DNA from: Bacillota bacterium
GTDB lineage: Bacteria > Bacillota > Clostridia > Christensenellales > Aristaeellaceae
Reading direction: 5' to 3'
DNA: 64,000 nt
NCBI GenBank assembly: GCA_023411395.1
Contig: JAEYOV010000049.1
Location: 1-64,000 of the forward strand
Part shown: piece after piece, positions 9,230 to 18,439 of the stretch
How the letters are laid out: each line of letters begins with the position of its first letter
Position numbering within the stretch: position 1 is the stretch's first letter
The notes under the pieces: generated by a model
Database searches by the model: none
Told to the model about the DNA's origin: nothing
What the model saw: only the letters and a program-made list of their open reading frames with translations
Program-made: the position numbers and the translations under genes

Positions 9230-10210
9230 TCAATCCTCAAAAGGCATGCTGGAGCGGATTGCCCGCTGCAGCGCAAGGTCGGGATCCAAGGCTGCCTGCC
9301 GCTGCTCCACCTGCAGTCTCTTGGTGTGCACATACGCCTTGTTCTGCTTTGTGGCCAAGGCCACCATGGATACCATGCTCACCTGCCCATCCTCCATCAG
9401 GGCAAACCGGAGCCTGGCAAACAAGCTTCCATGATCCCGGCAAGTGGCGAGGGCCACGTATTTATCCGGCGACTGGGGTACAAAGGGTGCCTCCAGCTTC
9501 GCCCGCTGGCCGCACACAGGACATTTGGGCTGCTGGACCGCCTCCGTATCAAGCGCGGAGCGCACGGAGGCAAAGGATGCGGCAGGCGTGCTCATACGGC
9601 GTGCGCGCTCCACATGCAAAAGCTTCCTGGGCTGCTGAACATAGCGGTGGACAGCTTCCGGCTCGGGCAGGCGGCTGAACACGAGGGCCGTATAATAGGC
9701 GTCATGCAGCGCGTTGTGAAAGCTTCTGTCCTCCTGCGTCTCGATCTGCAAAAAATCCATGGCGGCCTTCAGTCCCTTGCGGTCCTTGCCCATTTCAAAC
9801 ACATCGCTGAACAGCCGCTGAATGTCGCAAAGCGGCGGCAGCCGCAAGGAACACTGGTGAAAATCCATATTCTGCTTGAGCACCGATACATCATCGCAGC
9901 CCCAGGTAAGCAGCAAATAATCCTCACCGCACCAGGCCGAAAACCGCTCCATGGCCTCCAGAAAGGTGGGCGCGTCTTCCAGCGTGTCATCATCCAATTG
10001 CGTCATGCGTTTGATGCGGGGATGGATCTTCACATAATGGACCGGCCGGATGGGCAGGGATAGTGTGTCCACAATCTGCATGTCCCGGTCCAGCTTGACC
10101 GCGCCAATCTGGATCATTTCAAACATCAGTTGGTCTCCTACCGCCTTGAATACCCGGCTTTGGTAAGACATGGGCTGGTTCCATTCCAGATCGATTACAA
10201 TATACTGCAT
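9230..10210 (-). CDS. DEDDh-type 3'-5' exonuclease family protein
   Basis: The 326-aa product has exonuclease motif I D7-L-E9 (DLEWNQP), a DD pair at 106-107 for motif II, and motif III HNALHD at 165-170, as in DnaQ/KapD-like exonucleases. After about residue 225 comes a probable small zinc-binding element (CPVC at 230-233 and a later C-x2-H). Start is the ATG at 10210 preceded by AAAGGTG, 4 bases after the upstream flavoprotein stop. A longer in-frame extension overlaps that gene and is rejected. Substrate (RNA or DNA) cannot be told from sequence. Confidence 0.85.
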   Translation of the reverse strand: MQYIVIDLEWNQPMSYQSRVFKAVGDQLMFEMIQIGAVKLDRDMQIVDTLSLPIRPVHYVKIHPRIKRMTQLDDDTLEDAPTFLEAMERFSAWCGEDYLLLTWGCDDVSVLKQNMDFHQCSLRLPPLCDIQRLFSDVFEMGKDRKGLKAAMDFLQIETQEDRSFHNALHDAYYTALVFSRLPEPEAVHRYVQQPRKLLHVERARRMSTPAASFASVRSALDTEAVQQPKCPVCGQRAKLEAPFVPQSPDKYVALATCRDHGSLFARLRFALMEDGQVSMVSMVALATKQNKAYVHTKRLQVEQRQAALDPDLALQRAIRSSMPFED

Positions 10211-10214
10211 TTGC

Positions 10215-11474
10215 TTATAACACCTTTGATCCGTCTTCCACAAAATTTCTTGCGGCGCAGCGGCCTGCCAGCGCGCCTTGGGAGAAGGCGATATGAAGGT
10301 TGAAGCCGCCCGTGTGCGCATCCACATCCAGCACTTCCCCCGCGAAATACAAGCCGGGGAGAAGCTTGCTTTCCATGGTGGCGGGAGATACTTCCTTAAC
10401 AGGAATACCACCCCTGGTTACGATGGCCTCCGAAAGCGGCCGGACGCCGGATACGGGCAGCGGCAGCTCCTTCAACAGTGCCCCCATGCTCAAGCGTTCC
10501 TGGCGTGAAACCTGATTAACCGGCTTGTCGCCAGGTATGCCCGCAATCTCCGGGAACAATTCCGCCATCCTGCCCGGCAGCAGCCCAAGCATCACACTGG
10601 ATAAATGCTTGCGGCTCATGAGTTCAAAATCCCGCAAAAGCCGGGCGTTAAGCTGCTCATGCGTCAGTGCGGGCTTTAAATCCAGGGTGATTTTCCAGGT
10701 GTCCGGCGGGTAGTCCACGATATGGCTGCTCGCTTCCAGCGTAAGCGGGCCGGAAATGCCAAAGTGGGTAAAGAGCATTTCCCCCTGCTCGCTGTACACC
10801 GTCTTGCCCCGGCATTTGGCTGTCAGCCGAACATTTTTGAGCCCCAGGCCCTGCAAGCGCCCCGGCCAGCTTTCACCGCATGTCAGCGGCACCAGGGAAG
10901 GTTGCAGCGGGACAATGGTATGGCCAACCTCCGCCGCTAGGCGGTAGCCGTCCCCGGTGGACCCGGTGGCGGGATAGCTTTCCCCGCCGGTAGCTACAAT
11001 GACCGCATCCGCCTTGACCGTTTCCCCCGATTCCAGTACAACGCCGGTCACGCGGCCATCCGCCGCGAGCAGCTTTTGTACCCGTACGCCAAACCTGACC
11101 GCAACGCCTGCACGCTGCATTTCCCCCGCCAGCGCCCGCGTCACATCGCTGGCCTTGTTGCTTTTAGGAAACACCCGGTTGCCCCGCTCGGTGACAAGGG
11201 GACAGCCCGCGCTGTTGAGGAGCGCCATCAGGCTATCCGGCGGGAGAGCGGTCAACGCGCCGTACAAAAATCTGGAGTTCCGGGGCACCTGGCTCAAAAA
11301 CGCTTCCCGGCTGCATTGATTGGTCACGTTGCAGCGGCCTTTGCCCGTGATGTATATCTTCTTGCCCAGCTTTTCGTTGCGCTCCAGCAGCGTGACCTTG
11401 GCACCCTCCCGGGCCGCGAACAGGGAAGCCATCATACCGGCGGCGCCGCCGCCCACCACAGCGATACTACTCAT
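10215..11474 (-). CDS. BaiN/HI0933-like FAD-dependent oxidoreductase
   Basis: The 419-aa flavoprotein has a dinucleotide-binding VGGGAAG at 7-13, the family hallmark GKGRCNVTN at 45-53, ATGGESYPATGSTGDGY in the middle, and a C-terminal FAGEVLDVDAHTGGFNL FAD-contact block. The family (YhiN/HI0933, BaiN) includes a proposed bile-acid 7-dehydroxylation reductase, but most members are of unknown substrate; no other bai gene is present here. Start ATG overlaps the end of the upstream regulator gene by 8 bases, which indicates translational coupling. Confidence 0.9.
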   Translation of the reverse strand: MSSIAVVGGGAAGMMASLFAAREGAKVTLLERNEKLGKKIYITGKGRCNVTNQCSREAFLSQVPRNSRFLYGALTALPPDSLMALLNSAGCPLVTERGNRVFPKSNKASDVTRALAGEMQRAGVAVRFGVRVQKLLAADGRVTGVVLESGETVKADAVIVATGGESYPATGSTGDGYRLAAEVGHTIVPLQPSLVPLTCGESWPGRLQGLGLKNVRLTAKCRGKTVYSEQGEMLFTHFGISGPLTLEASSHIVDYPPDTWKITLDLKPALTHEQLNARLLRDFELMSRKHLSSVMLGLLPGRMAELFPEIAGIPGDKPVNQVSRQERLSMGALLKELPLPVSGVRPLSEAIVTRGGIPVKEVSPATMESKLLPGLYFAGEVLDVDAHTGGFNLHIAFSQGALAGRCAARNFVEDGSKVL

Positions 11475-12333
11475 TTTCCTTCATCAGGTACACCTTGTTG
11501 GCATCCCAGATGCTCTCCAACTGCTTGAAATGCTCGCTGAGCTCCTCCCTGCGGTGCAGCCCCAGGGAAACGATCAGGGCGTTGATCACCGACAAGGGCG
11601 CTGCCAGGGAGTCTACAAAGGAGGCCATGTCCGTCCGGGCGGCAAGGCACACATTGGCCACTTCCATCAGCGGCGACATGGGCCCGTCGGTGATGCCCAC
11701 CACCTGCGCGCCCTTGGACTTGGCAAAGCGCATGCTTTCCAGCGTGCGGGTGGAATACCGCGGGAAGCTGATGCCGATAAACAAATCTTCCTTGCGCACC
11801 CTTGCGATCTCCTCAAACACGTCCGCGGAGCCGGTAGACACCAGATGCACGTTGTCGAAAATGTAATGGAGGTAATACCCCAGGAACTGGGCCAGGGGCG
11901 CGGCGGAACGCAGGCCCATCACATAGATGGTATTGGCGCCAAGCATGCGCTGCACCACATCCTCAAAAGCGGCCACGTCGATCTCCTCGATGGTGGTGCG
12001 GATGTTTTGCATATCCGCCTTCAATACCGTGCGCAAAACGGCGCTGCGGTCGATTTCCGAGGACATTTCAAACCTCTGAACCGCCGTGAGCCGGTGGCGC
12101 ACCAATTCCTGCAGCGAGCGCTGAAGCTGGGGATACCCTTCATATCCCAATGCCGCGGCGAAGCGCACCACGGTGGATTCGCTCACGCCCACATTCTCCC
12201 CCAAACGGGAGGCAGTCATGAATACCGCCTTGTCATAATGGGCTACAATGTACTCCGCAATCCGCCTGTGGCCCTTGGACAGGCGCTTGCCGCTTTGGTT
12301 CAACCGGCGAATAATGTCCTGCATATCCTGCAT
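11467..12333 (-). CDS. MurR/RpiR family transcriptional regulator
   Basis: The 288-aa product has an N-terminal RpiR-type HTH (about 1-75; ASRLGENVGVSESTVVRFAAALGY) and a C-terminal SIS phosphosugar-binding domain (about 110-260; MGLRSAAPLAQFL, GISFPRYSTRT). Members sense phosphosugars and control sugar or cell-wall catabolic genes; here it heads an operon with a flavoprotein, an exonuclease and a nucleoside kinase. Start: ATG with GGAGGAA 7 bases upstream, preferred over a GTG 18 bases further upstream that lacks a good ribosome site. Confidence 0.88.
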   Translation of the reverse strand: MQDMQDIIRRLNQSGKRLSKGHRRIAEYIVAHYDKAVFMTASRLGENVGVSESTVVRFAAALGYEGYPQLQRSLQELVRHRLTAVQRFEMSSEIDRSAVLRTVLKADMQNIRTTIEEIDVAAFEDVVQRMLGANTIYVMGLRSAAPLAQFLGYYLHYIFDNVHLVSTGSADVFEEIARVRKEDLFIGISFPRYSTRTLESMRFAKSKGAQVVGITDGPMSPLMEVANVCLAARTDMASFVDSLAAPLSVINALIVSLGLHRREELSEHFKQLESIWDANKVYLMKENE

Positions 12334-12391
12334 GGGGAACTTCCTCCGCACCTCAATTTACATGGTCTTTCATACTGGCATACCGTTCTCA

Positions 12392-12420
12392 ATTATACTG
12401 GAATTTCCTTTATTTTGCAA
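12392..12420 (-). promoter_or_regulatory. Sigma-A-type promoter for the rpiR-like operon
   Basis: Minus strand -35 TTGCAA (12420-12415), 17-base spacer, -10 TATAAT (12397-12392). It sits in the short gap after surE. Confidence 0.7.
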
Positions 12421-12428
12421 GCGAGTTT

Positions 12429-13181
12429 TCATGCATCTTGCAAAAAATCAAGGCAACTCCTGGAATTTTCAGGTGGGTGCAGCAAAAAAGTGCAAGTTAC
12501 GTGTCCCTTTTGCAGGAAATATTCGTCGCTCAGGGGCCGCGGCGGCTCTCTGCGGAATTCGGGCGTCACCCAGAAATAGGTTTCGCCCCTGGGGCTTTCC
12601 CGGCGCTCATAAATGTTGGCAAACATTCCATGGTTCACCGGCACCATGACGGCGGGCAGCAGTTTTTCCGGTGAAACCGCCGGGGCATTCAGGTTGAGCA
12701 CGCTGCCGGCTGGCGCCGGATATTTCATCAGCCTCTCCGCCATTTGAAGGGCCAAGGCGGCCAGGTGGCAAAGCATTTGCTCATCCGCCGGACGGTCCAG
12801 GGAAACGGCCATGGCCTTCACGCCCATAAGTGCCGCTTCCCGCGCCGCGCCCACAGTGCCGCTGCAATAGATGGCAGTGCCGGCGTTCATTCCATCGTTG
12901 ATGCCGGAGATGACGATATCCACCGGCCACTCCGCCAGGTTCAATATGCCCAACCGGGCACAATCCGCCGGCGTTCCGTCCACGGCGTAGGCCCGCGCGC
13001 CATCTATAGAGACGGGGGTCACGGCAATGGGCCGAAAGAACGTCAGCGCCTGGCTCACGGCGCTTTGCTGCCTGCACGGCGCACAGACCGTGACCTGGTG
13101 GCCCCTTTTTATTGATTCCCTCGCAAGAGCATGGAGTCCCGGGCTGTCAATACCGTCGTCGTTTACCAGCAGGATATGCAT
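12429..13181 (-). CDS. surE: 5'/3'-nucleotidase SurE
   Basis: Metal-dependent nucleoside monophosphate phosphatase. The 250-aa length matches the family. Hallmarks: NDDG at 7-10 (D8/D9 metal ligands), S40 in the PCRQQSAVSQ loop, N95 in SGINDGMNAG, and TVGAAREAALMG. Start ATG lies about 10 bases after AAGGAG. It is followed by the promoter of the rpiR-like operon, so it is probably its own transcription unit. Confidence 0.94.
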   Translation of the reverse strand: MHILLVNDDGIDSPGLHALARESIKRGHQVTVCAPCRQQSAVSQALTFFRPIAVTPVSIDGARAYAVDGTPADCARLGILNLAEWPVDIVISGINDGMNAGTAIYCSGTVGAAREAALMGVKAMAVSLDRPADEQMLCHLAALALQMAERLMKYPAPAGSVLNLNAPAVSPEKLLPAVMVPVNHGMFANIYERRESPRGETYFWVTPEFRREPPRPLSDEYFLQKGHVTCTFLLHPPENSRSCLDFLQDA

Positions 13182-13412
13182 ACGGCTGCTTCTCCTTATC
13201 CTATCTTCCTATACTTATCCATCATACTACAGGATGGAATCGGGGAGCAAGTAAGGCGGATTCAATGGCTTGCATTTTTACATTTTCCCCTTGGATGGCT
13301 TTCCACACAGTGCCGGAAGCAGGTTACATTTCAAAAGATGCATCCGCCGCCCGCCCTCATACTCCTTCCCCGCTCCGCATAGGCTTTCATTACAGACACC
13401 AAGGGAGGTGGC

Positions 13413-14582
13413 ATGTTGCAAGCCGCAAAATTTCAAAGGCTGTACATCCTTTTGCGTCCCTGTGCCCAGGGCGGGGGCGGCTATGCCCGTTTGGAACAGG
13501 CGCGGGGCAAATATACGTTGACGGTGAACGCTCATGGCTTTTCCCCGTCGGAGGAGGGTATACGGGTCCTGCTGGCTGCCAGGGACGAGGGTGGCGGCGC
13601 GGCGGTGTGTGACCTGGGTCTTTTGCCCATATCCCAAAGAGGGCAGTCCTCCCTGCGCCGGGAAGTCGCCGCTGCGCCCGGCGGATTGCCCCTTTCCGCC
13701 TACAGCGCCCTGTGCATTGCAAAAGATTGGCCCAATCCAAGGCTTTTGCTCATGGGCTCTCTGGAGGAGAACAATTCACTTTCCACGTACCTGATGGGTG
13801 AAACGGTTTGCCGCTACCTGTCGGTCCCCGCAAAATCCACTTTGTCCCAGGAGGAAGACACAGCCGCCCGGCCCGTTTCCTCTCCCGCCGCGTCTGCCGT
13901 CCCCCGCCCGGCCGCCGCAGCATCTGAAACTGCAGCCGCCGCGCCCACCGTTGCCGTTCCGCCCGCAAACACTCCTGCGCGCGCTCCATCTCCTGCCTCG
14001 TCCGCCGTTGTGCCGGTTATTCCGCCCACTTTGCCGGTCATGGCCGATTTTTTGCCGGCCAGCATTCTTCAGGAGCCGATCCCTTTTCCCGCGTCAGGGG
14101 CCGCGCTTCCCCCAAGACCGGCCTCCGTGCCCGCCGCGGCCCTGACCGTAGCCTCCCTCCCTGCCTATGAACCGCCTGCGGAAAGCCTCGACCCGGCGGT
14201 GTTTACCGCCGCCATGGAAAGAATTGCTTTTCCGTCCGAAATCCCCGCCGCGGGGCCGCCCCCCGGCCGCCCGCCCGTCACTGCGCTGCCCAAGCTGCAA
14301 TGGCCCGCCACTGTCAAGGAACTGGAGAATTACTTCTCCACATACCCTCCCTTTGCCCCCTTTGATGCACCGGGCTGGCGGTTTGTGCAGGTGCCTATGG
14401 CCGCGGGAAGCACCATTCCCTACTATGCCGTGGGCATGCTGGCCCGGGAGGGCAAGGTGACCCAGGTGGCCTATGCCGTACCCGGTGAACGGAGCGGACT
14501 CCCGCCGCCCGGCTTCACAGGCTACCGCTGGCAGCAGGGCCGCAACGGCCAGGGCTACTGGACGCTATGGAAACGGGCATAG
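13413..14582 (+). CDS. Pro/Ala-rich protein with conserved-looking N- and C-terminal domains
   Basis: I do not recognise this 389-aa protein with certainty. Residues 1-145 form a compact domain without a signal peptide. Residues 146-290 are a low-complexity Pro/Ala/Ser linker. Residues 291-389 form a second domain with many aromatic residues (WRFVQVPM, YYAVGMLA, GYRWQQGRNGQGYWTLW). The two-domain-plus-linker design resembles spore-associated or structural proteins of Clostridia, but that is inference. Start ATG is 4 bases after GGGAGGTG; TTG at 13416 is possible. It is monocistronic, ended by the hairpin at 14656. Confidence 0.75.
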   Translation: MLQAAKFQRLYILLRPCAQGGGGYARLEQARGKYTLTVNAHGFSPSEEGIRVLLAARDEGGGAAVCDLGLLPISQRGQSSLRREVAAAPGGLPLSAYSALCIAKDWPNPRLLLMGSLEENNSLSTYLMGETVCRYLSVPAKSTLSQEEDTAARPVSSPAASAVPRPAAAASETAAAAPTVAVPPANTPARAPSPASSAVVPVIPPTLPVMADFLPASILQEPIPFPASGAALPPRPASVPAAALTVASLPAYEPPAESLDPAVFTAAMERIAFPSEIPAAGPPPGRPPVTALPKLQWPATVKELENYFSTYPPFAPFDAPGWRFVQVPMAAGSTIPYYAVGMLAREGKVTQVAYAVPGERSGLPPPGFTGYRWQQGRNGQGYWTLWKRA

Positions 14583-14655
14583 CGGCACGGCCAGTTCCAG
14601 GGGAACATTTCAAGTATGGCAGCCCCGCAGGGTATTGGCAATGCCAACGATATTT

Positions 14656-14684
14656 AAAACACCGCATGCATGTGCGGTGTTTTT
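14656..14684. terminator. Bidirectional intrinsic terminator
   Basis: Perfect 11-bp stem AAAACACCGCA / TGCGGTGTTTT around a 6-base loop, with T-runs on both strands. It lies between the convergent Pro/Ala-rich gene and the ferritin-like/VIT1 gene. Confidence 0.88.
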
Positions 14685-14704
14685 GTCAGCCGTGGACTGC
14701 AGGC

Positions 14705-15592
14705 CTAGATATCGATCCCCAAAAACTGTTTGGCGAGAAAGCCGATGACAAAGGAAACCGCCGCAACAGAGAGGGAGATAACGGCCATCTCCCCGAACCT
14801 GCGAAGAAACGGTTCATCCTTGGCCACGGATATATAGTAATTGAAAAGAAGAATGATCAGCAATACTGCGGCGATCATCACCGCGAAAGCGGCGATATAC
14901 ATCTGTGAGGGAAACAGCAAATAGGGCAGAACAAGCACCGCCACGGTAATCAAATAGGCAACGCCGGTATAGGCGCTGGATTTCAGCGCGTCATGGCTGC
15001 CCTGGGCGCGCTCGGCCAGATAATTGGACGCCGCCATGGAAAGTGTCGCCGAGATGCCGGTAATGATGCCGGTCATGGCAACCAGCCGGGTGTTTGTAAG
15101 GGCAAAGGTCACGCCGGCGATCGCGCCGGTCAGCTCCACCAGCGCATCGTTCAGGCCCAGAACCATCGCGCCCACATAATGCAGGCGTTCCTCATCCAGC
15201 ATGCCATAAAGCTCTTCTTCATGCCGGCGCTCGTCCCCGAGCATGGCCGCGGCCTGAGGCAATTCCTTTTGCAGCTCCTCATAATCCGATTCCGCGAACC
15301 GTTCCTCTTTTTGCATGGTTTTCACCACAAACGTAAAACCCAGGAGAACTGTCAACGCCTTCATAAAAAGGAGCTTCCCCATTGGCGGGCGCAAGTCTTT
15401 CCCGGTCAGAGACCGCCACACGGCTGCGTGTCTTTTCTCATCCTGAGCCATTTGTAAAAGTACGCGCTTGTTCTCCGGATTTTTTTCACGCTTTGCCATG
15501 AAATCATACATCGCGGCGCCGGTTTCCTCATCCTTTTGCGCCTTGCGCACCCTTTCCAGCAATTCGGGAGATAGCTGTGAACCGTTCACCAT
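14705..15592 (-). CDS. Ferritin-like domain fused to VIT1/CCC1 metal transporter
   Basis: The 295-aa product has an N-terminal di-iron ferritin-like helical domain (about 10-140; EETGAAMYDFMA and DEKRHAAVW carry the Glu/His ligands, with a second set at GDERRHEEE) followed by a VIT1 domain of about five TM helices (about 150-295; VLGLNDALVELTGAIAG, TLSMAASNYLAERAQ). Proteins of this type (MbfA-like) move Fe2+ or Mn2+ across the membrane; the direction is inferred as export/detoxification. Start ATG follows CAGGAGG at 6-7 bases; ATG at 15610 is the in-frame alternative. Confidence 0.87.
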   Translation of the reverse strand: MVNGSQLSPELLERVRKAQKDEETGAAMYDFMAKREKNPENKRVLLQMAQDEKRHAAVWRSLTGKDLRPPMGKLLFMKALTVLLGFTFVVKTMQKEERFAESDYEELQKELPQAAAMLGDERRHEEELYGMLDEERLHYVGAMVLGLNDALVELTGAIAGVTFALTNTRLVAMTGIITGISATLSMAASNYLAERAQGSHDALKSSAYTGVAYLITVAVLVLPYLLFPSQMYIAAFAVMIAAVLLIILLFNYYISVAKDEPFLRRFGEMAVISLSVAAVSFVIGFLAKQFLGIDI

Positions 15593-15846
15593 GAAAACCT
15601 CCTGTTTCATTTGCCGTCCTATTTGTGCAAGAATCAGTACAATCCGTCCGGCCATACCTGTATGCTTTTCCCAGGGACCATTATACCATATCATCCCCCG
15701 CTTTGATACATGGCAGGATGCGGGCAGCATTGCCCATCCGGAAAAATGCCGCATCGGCGGCCGCTCACACCGGCCGCTGATTGACAAAGCCTGAATTCCT
15801 TGTACAATAGAGGGCAGTGACCAAAAAATAGAAGGAGGGGCATCCC

Positions 15847-16902
15847 TTGAGCATAATCCAGAAACCCTTTGGCTCCACCCCGGACGGACAAGCCATCGAG
15901 CAGTATATCCTCACAAACCGCAAGGGCGCAAGCGTCAGCATCATCACCTTTGGCGGCATCATCACCTCCATCCAGGTGCCGGACAAGACGGGCCGACTGG
16001 GAGAAGTGACATTGGGCTTTGACGAGCTGCCCCCTTACCTTCAAAAGAACGGCAGCCTGGGCGCGCTGATCGGCAGGTTTGGCAACCGCATCGCCCGCGG
16101 TCAATTCACCCTGGACGGCAAAACGTATCAACTGGCGCTGACCAACGGAAAAAATCATCTCCATGGCGGCGTGGTGGGATTCGGCGTTCAGGTGTGGACC
16201 GCCACCCCCGAAGAAGGGAACGGGGAGGACAAGCTGCACCTGCATCTTTTAAGCCCCGACGGGCAGGAAAATTATCCGGGCGCCTTATCGGTGGATGTAA
16301 CCTACGGCTTCAGTGACGATTGTGAGCTTTCCATTGCGTACCGGGCCGTAACCGACAAGGCCACGGTATTGAACCTCACCAACCACGCCTACTTCAACCT
16401 GGCCGGCGCTGACGGCCGCACCGTACTCAACCATGAGCTGACCCTTTACGCCGACTTTATCACCGAAACGGATGAAGGGCTCATCCCCACCGGAAAGCTC
16501 CTGCCGGTGAACGGAACCGTCTTTGATTTCCGCACGCCAAGAATCATCGGCGAAGGCCTTGCGGCCGGCAAGGACGACACGAACATCCGGTATGGCATGG
16601 GCTATGACCATAACTTTGTGCTGGGCGCGCCCTTTGTGATGAAAAAGTGCGCTGTTTTGAAAGATCCTTCCTCCGGCAGGGTCATGGAGGTCTATACCGA
16701 CCAGCCTGCCGTGCAGTTCTACACCGCCAACCAGCAGGGCATTCCCGGCCGGGGAGGCGCGTATTATGGCAAGCAATGCGCATTGTGCCTGGAAACGCAG
16801 CATTACCCCGATTCCCCCAACCATGAAAATTTCCCCAGTACCGTGCTGCGCCCCGGAGAGGTGTTTGGCAGCACCACCATCTACGCCTTCAAGGCCGAGT
16901 AA
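15847..16902 (+). CDS. galM: Aldose 1-epimerase (galactose mutarotase)
   Basis: Interconverts alpha and beta anomers of galactose/glucose for the Leloir pathway. The 351-aa length matches GalM. Substrate-binding motifs: GRFGNRI near 76-82, NGKNHLHGG at 100-108, NHAYFNL for the catalytic His, and a C-terminal ETQHYPDSPNHENFPS carrying the catalytic Glu. Start is TTG with AAGGAGG 8 bases upstream. It is a single gene with its own terminator; no other galactose genes are in the window. Confidence 0.94.
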   Translation: MSIIQKPFGSTPDGQAIEQYILTNRKGASVSIITFGGIITSIQVPDKTGRLGEVTLGFDELPPYLQKNGSLGALIGRFGNRIARGQFTLDGKTYQLALTNGKNHLHGGVVGFGVQVWTATPEEGNGEDKLHLHLLSPDGQENYPGALSVDVTYGFSDDCELSIAYRAVTDKATVLNLTNHAYFNLAGADGRTVLNHELTLYADFITETDEGLIPTGKLLPVNGTVFDFRTPRIIGEGLAAGKDDTNIRYGMGYDHNFVLGAPFVMKKCAVLKDPSSGRVMEVYTDQPAVQFYTANQQGIPGRGGAYYGKQCALCLETQHYPDSPNHENFPSTVLRPGEVFGSTTIYAFKAE

Positions 16903-16918
16903 CCAAAGGCACAGCAAA

Positions 16919-16948
16919 GCGGCAGGGAGAGCATCCCTGCCGCCTTTT
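16919..16948. terminator. Intrinsic terminator between galM and the ger operon
   Basis: Perfect 10-bp stem GCGGCAGGGA / TCCCTGCCGC with a 5-base loop followed by CTTTTAT on the plus strand. It ends galM and may serve the convergent ger operon. Confidence 0.82.
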
Positions 16949-16966
16949 ATGTTAATCGGCAGAAAC

Positions 16967-18418
16967 TCACTTTACCTTTGTCCGTGTTTTGTCTTTGCCC
17001 CGCAGATATTTTTGCCGGTATGGAGATATAGAGGCGTTAAACATCAAGCTTCGCAGGAAATCATACAGGTTAAAGGGAGCAAACGGCGCCAGATACGGCA
17101 CGCCGAAGCTTTCCATAGAAGCCAAATGTACCAGGAGCAGGCAAAGAAATAGTATCAGACCATAGAAACCCAATACGCTTGTGCAAAGAAGCGCCACGAT
17201 TTTCAGAATGCGGAAAGGATTGATCAGCGAGAAGTCGGGCATTACAAAGGATGCCAGCAGGGAGGTGGATACGATGATCAAAAGCAGCGGGCTGAAGATG
17301 CCGGCCGAAATGGCCGCCTGCCCGATCACGATGGCGCTGACGATACCGACGGCGGAACCAATCTGCTTGGGCACGCGCAAGAGTGCCTCCCGCAAAAGCT
17401 CCACAATAAATTCCAGCAAAAGCGCCCCGATAATGGGCGGCCAGGGCACTTTTGCCTGCATTTCCGCCAGTTCCAGCACATACTGGCTGGGGAGAACATC
17501 GATGTGGAATGTAGTGAGGGCCACAAAATAGCTGGAGGCCGTCAGCACGATAAACATGGACAGATAGCGGATCAGCCGCATGGCCGCACCGAAGTACATG
17601 TTGTCATACCGGTCGTCACAGGAGTAAAAAAACTCTCCAAACACCTTGGGCGCTGAAAGCCCGATGCCGCTTCCTTCCACGAGGATGATCACCTTGCCCT
17701 CCAGCAGTTGGTTATAGGCATTGTCCGACCTTTCCACCAAACCCATCTGCGGGAAAAGGCTCCATTTGCTGCTTTGCAGAAAGGTCTCCAGCTCCCCCGA
17801 ATCACCGATGCCGTCGATATCGATGGCTTCTATCCGCTGCCGGACCAGGTTGACCACCTTGTCGCTGGCGATGTCTTCGATGTAAATCACCGCAACGTCT
17901 GTTTTTGTTCTTTTTCCTACCTTGAATTGCTTGATGCGAAGTTTGGAGTCCTTTACCCGGTAGCGGACAAGTGACAGATTGGTAGTCAGACTTTCCACAA
18001 AGCAGTCCCTGGGCCCCCGCAGCGTATACATAATCTGGGGCTCCGAAACAGCACGTTGCTCCACTTTTTTCAGGTTGACAACAATGTATTCCTCGTCCCA
18101 GGACAGGAGGATTACTGTCATACCGCTCAAAATGGTATCCCGTATCTTTCCGTCGTCGGATTCCAGATCACAGTCATCCGCATAGAGTATATTATTCATT
18201 ACCTCCCGTGCACCGAGCGTTAGAAGGCCGGGGGTTCGCCGCCTGAAATGAAGAACAAGGGGTTTGATCACAGATTCTGAAAGGGCGATCCTGTCCGTAA
18301 TGTTTTTTAGATACAGAACATGAAGCGCTCCCCCCTCAAAGGGGATGGCTCTTTGGGAAAGGGGAAAGCCCTCCGCTTCCAATGCTTTGATAATGGATTC
18401 CATTCGGGATGCCCGCAT
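16967..18418 (-). CDS. Spore germinant receptor subunit A (GerA/GerKA family)
   Basis: Inner-membrane subunit of a germinant receptor that senses nutrients in dormant spores. The 483-aa product has an N-terminal soluble domain (about 1-275), with VYIEDIASDKVVNLVRQRIEAIDIDGIGDSG and LLEGKVIILVEGS typical of GerA proteins, then about five TM helices (about 285-445) and a basic tail. Start ATG is about 10 bases after AAAGGG and 21 bases past the gerC-type stop. It is the third gene in transcription order. Confidence 0.93.
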   Translation of the reverse strand: MRASRMESIIKALEAEGFPLSQRAIPFEGGALHVLYLKNITDRIALSESVIKPLVLHFRRRTPGLLTLGAREVMNNILYADDCDLESDDGKIRDTILSGMTVILLSWDEEYIVVNLKKVEQRAVSEPQIMYTLRGPRDCFVESLTTNLSLVRYRVKDSKLRIKQFKVGKRTKTDVAVIYIEDIASDKVVNLVRQRIEAIDIDGIGDSGELETFLQSSKWSLFPQMGLVERSDNAYNQLLEGKVIILVEGSGIGLSAPKVFGEFFYSCDDRYDNMYFGAAMRLIRYLSMFIVLTASSYFVALTTFHIDVLPSQYVLELAEMQAKVPWPPIIGALLLEFIVELLREALLRVPKQIGSAVGIVSAIVIGQAAISAGIFSPLLLIIVSTSLLASFVMPDFSLINPFRILKIVALLCTSVLGFYGLILFLCLLLVHLASMESFGVPYLAPFAPFNLYDFLRSLMFNASISPYRQKYLRGKDKTRTKVK

Positions 18419-18439
18419 GCTGCTATTCCCTTTCTCTTT

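Noticed and set aside
10211..10411. 67-codon N-terminal extension of the DEDDh exonuclease
   Set aside because: It overlaps the flavoprotein coding region and the true start has its own ribosome site and motif I at residues 7-9.
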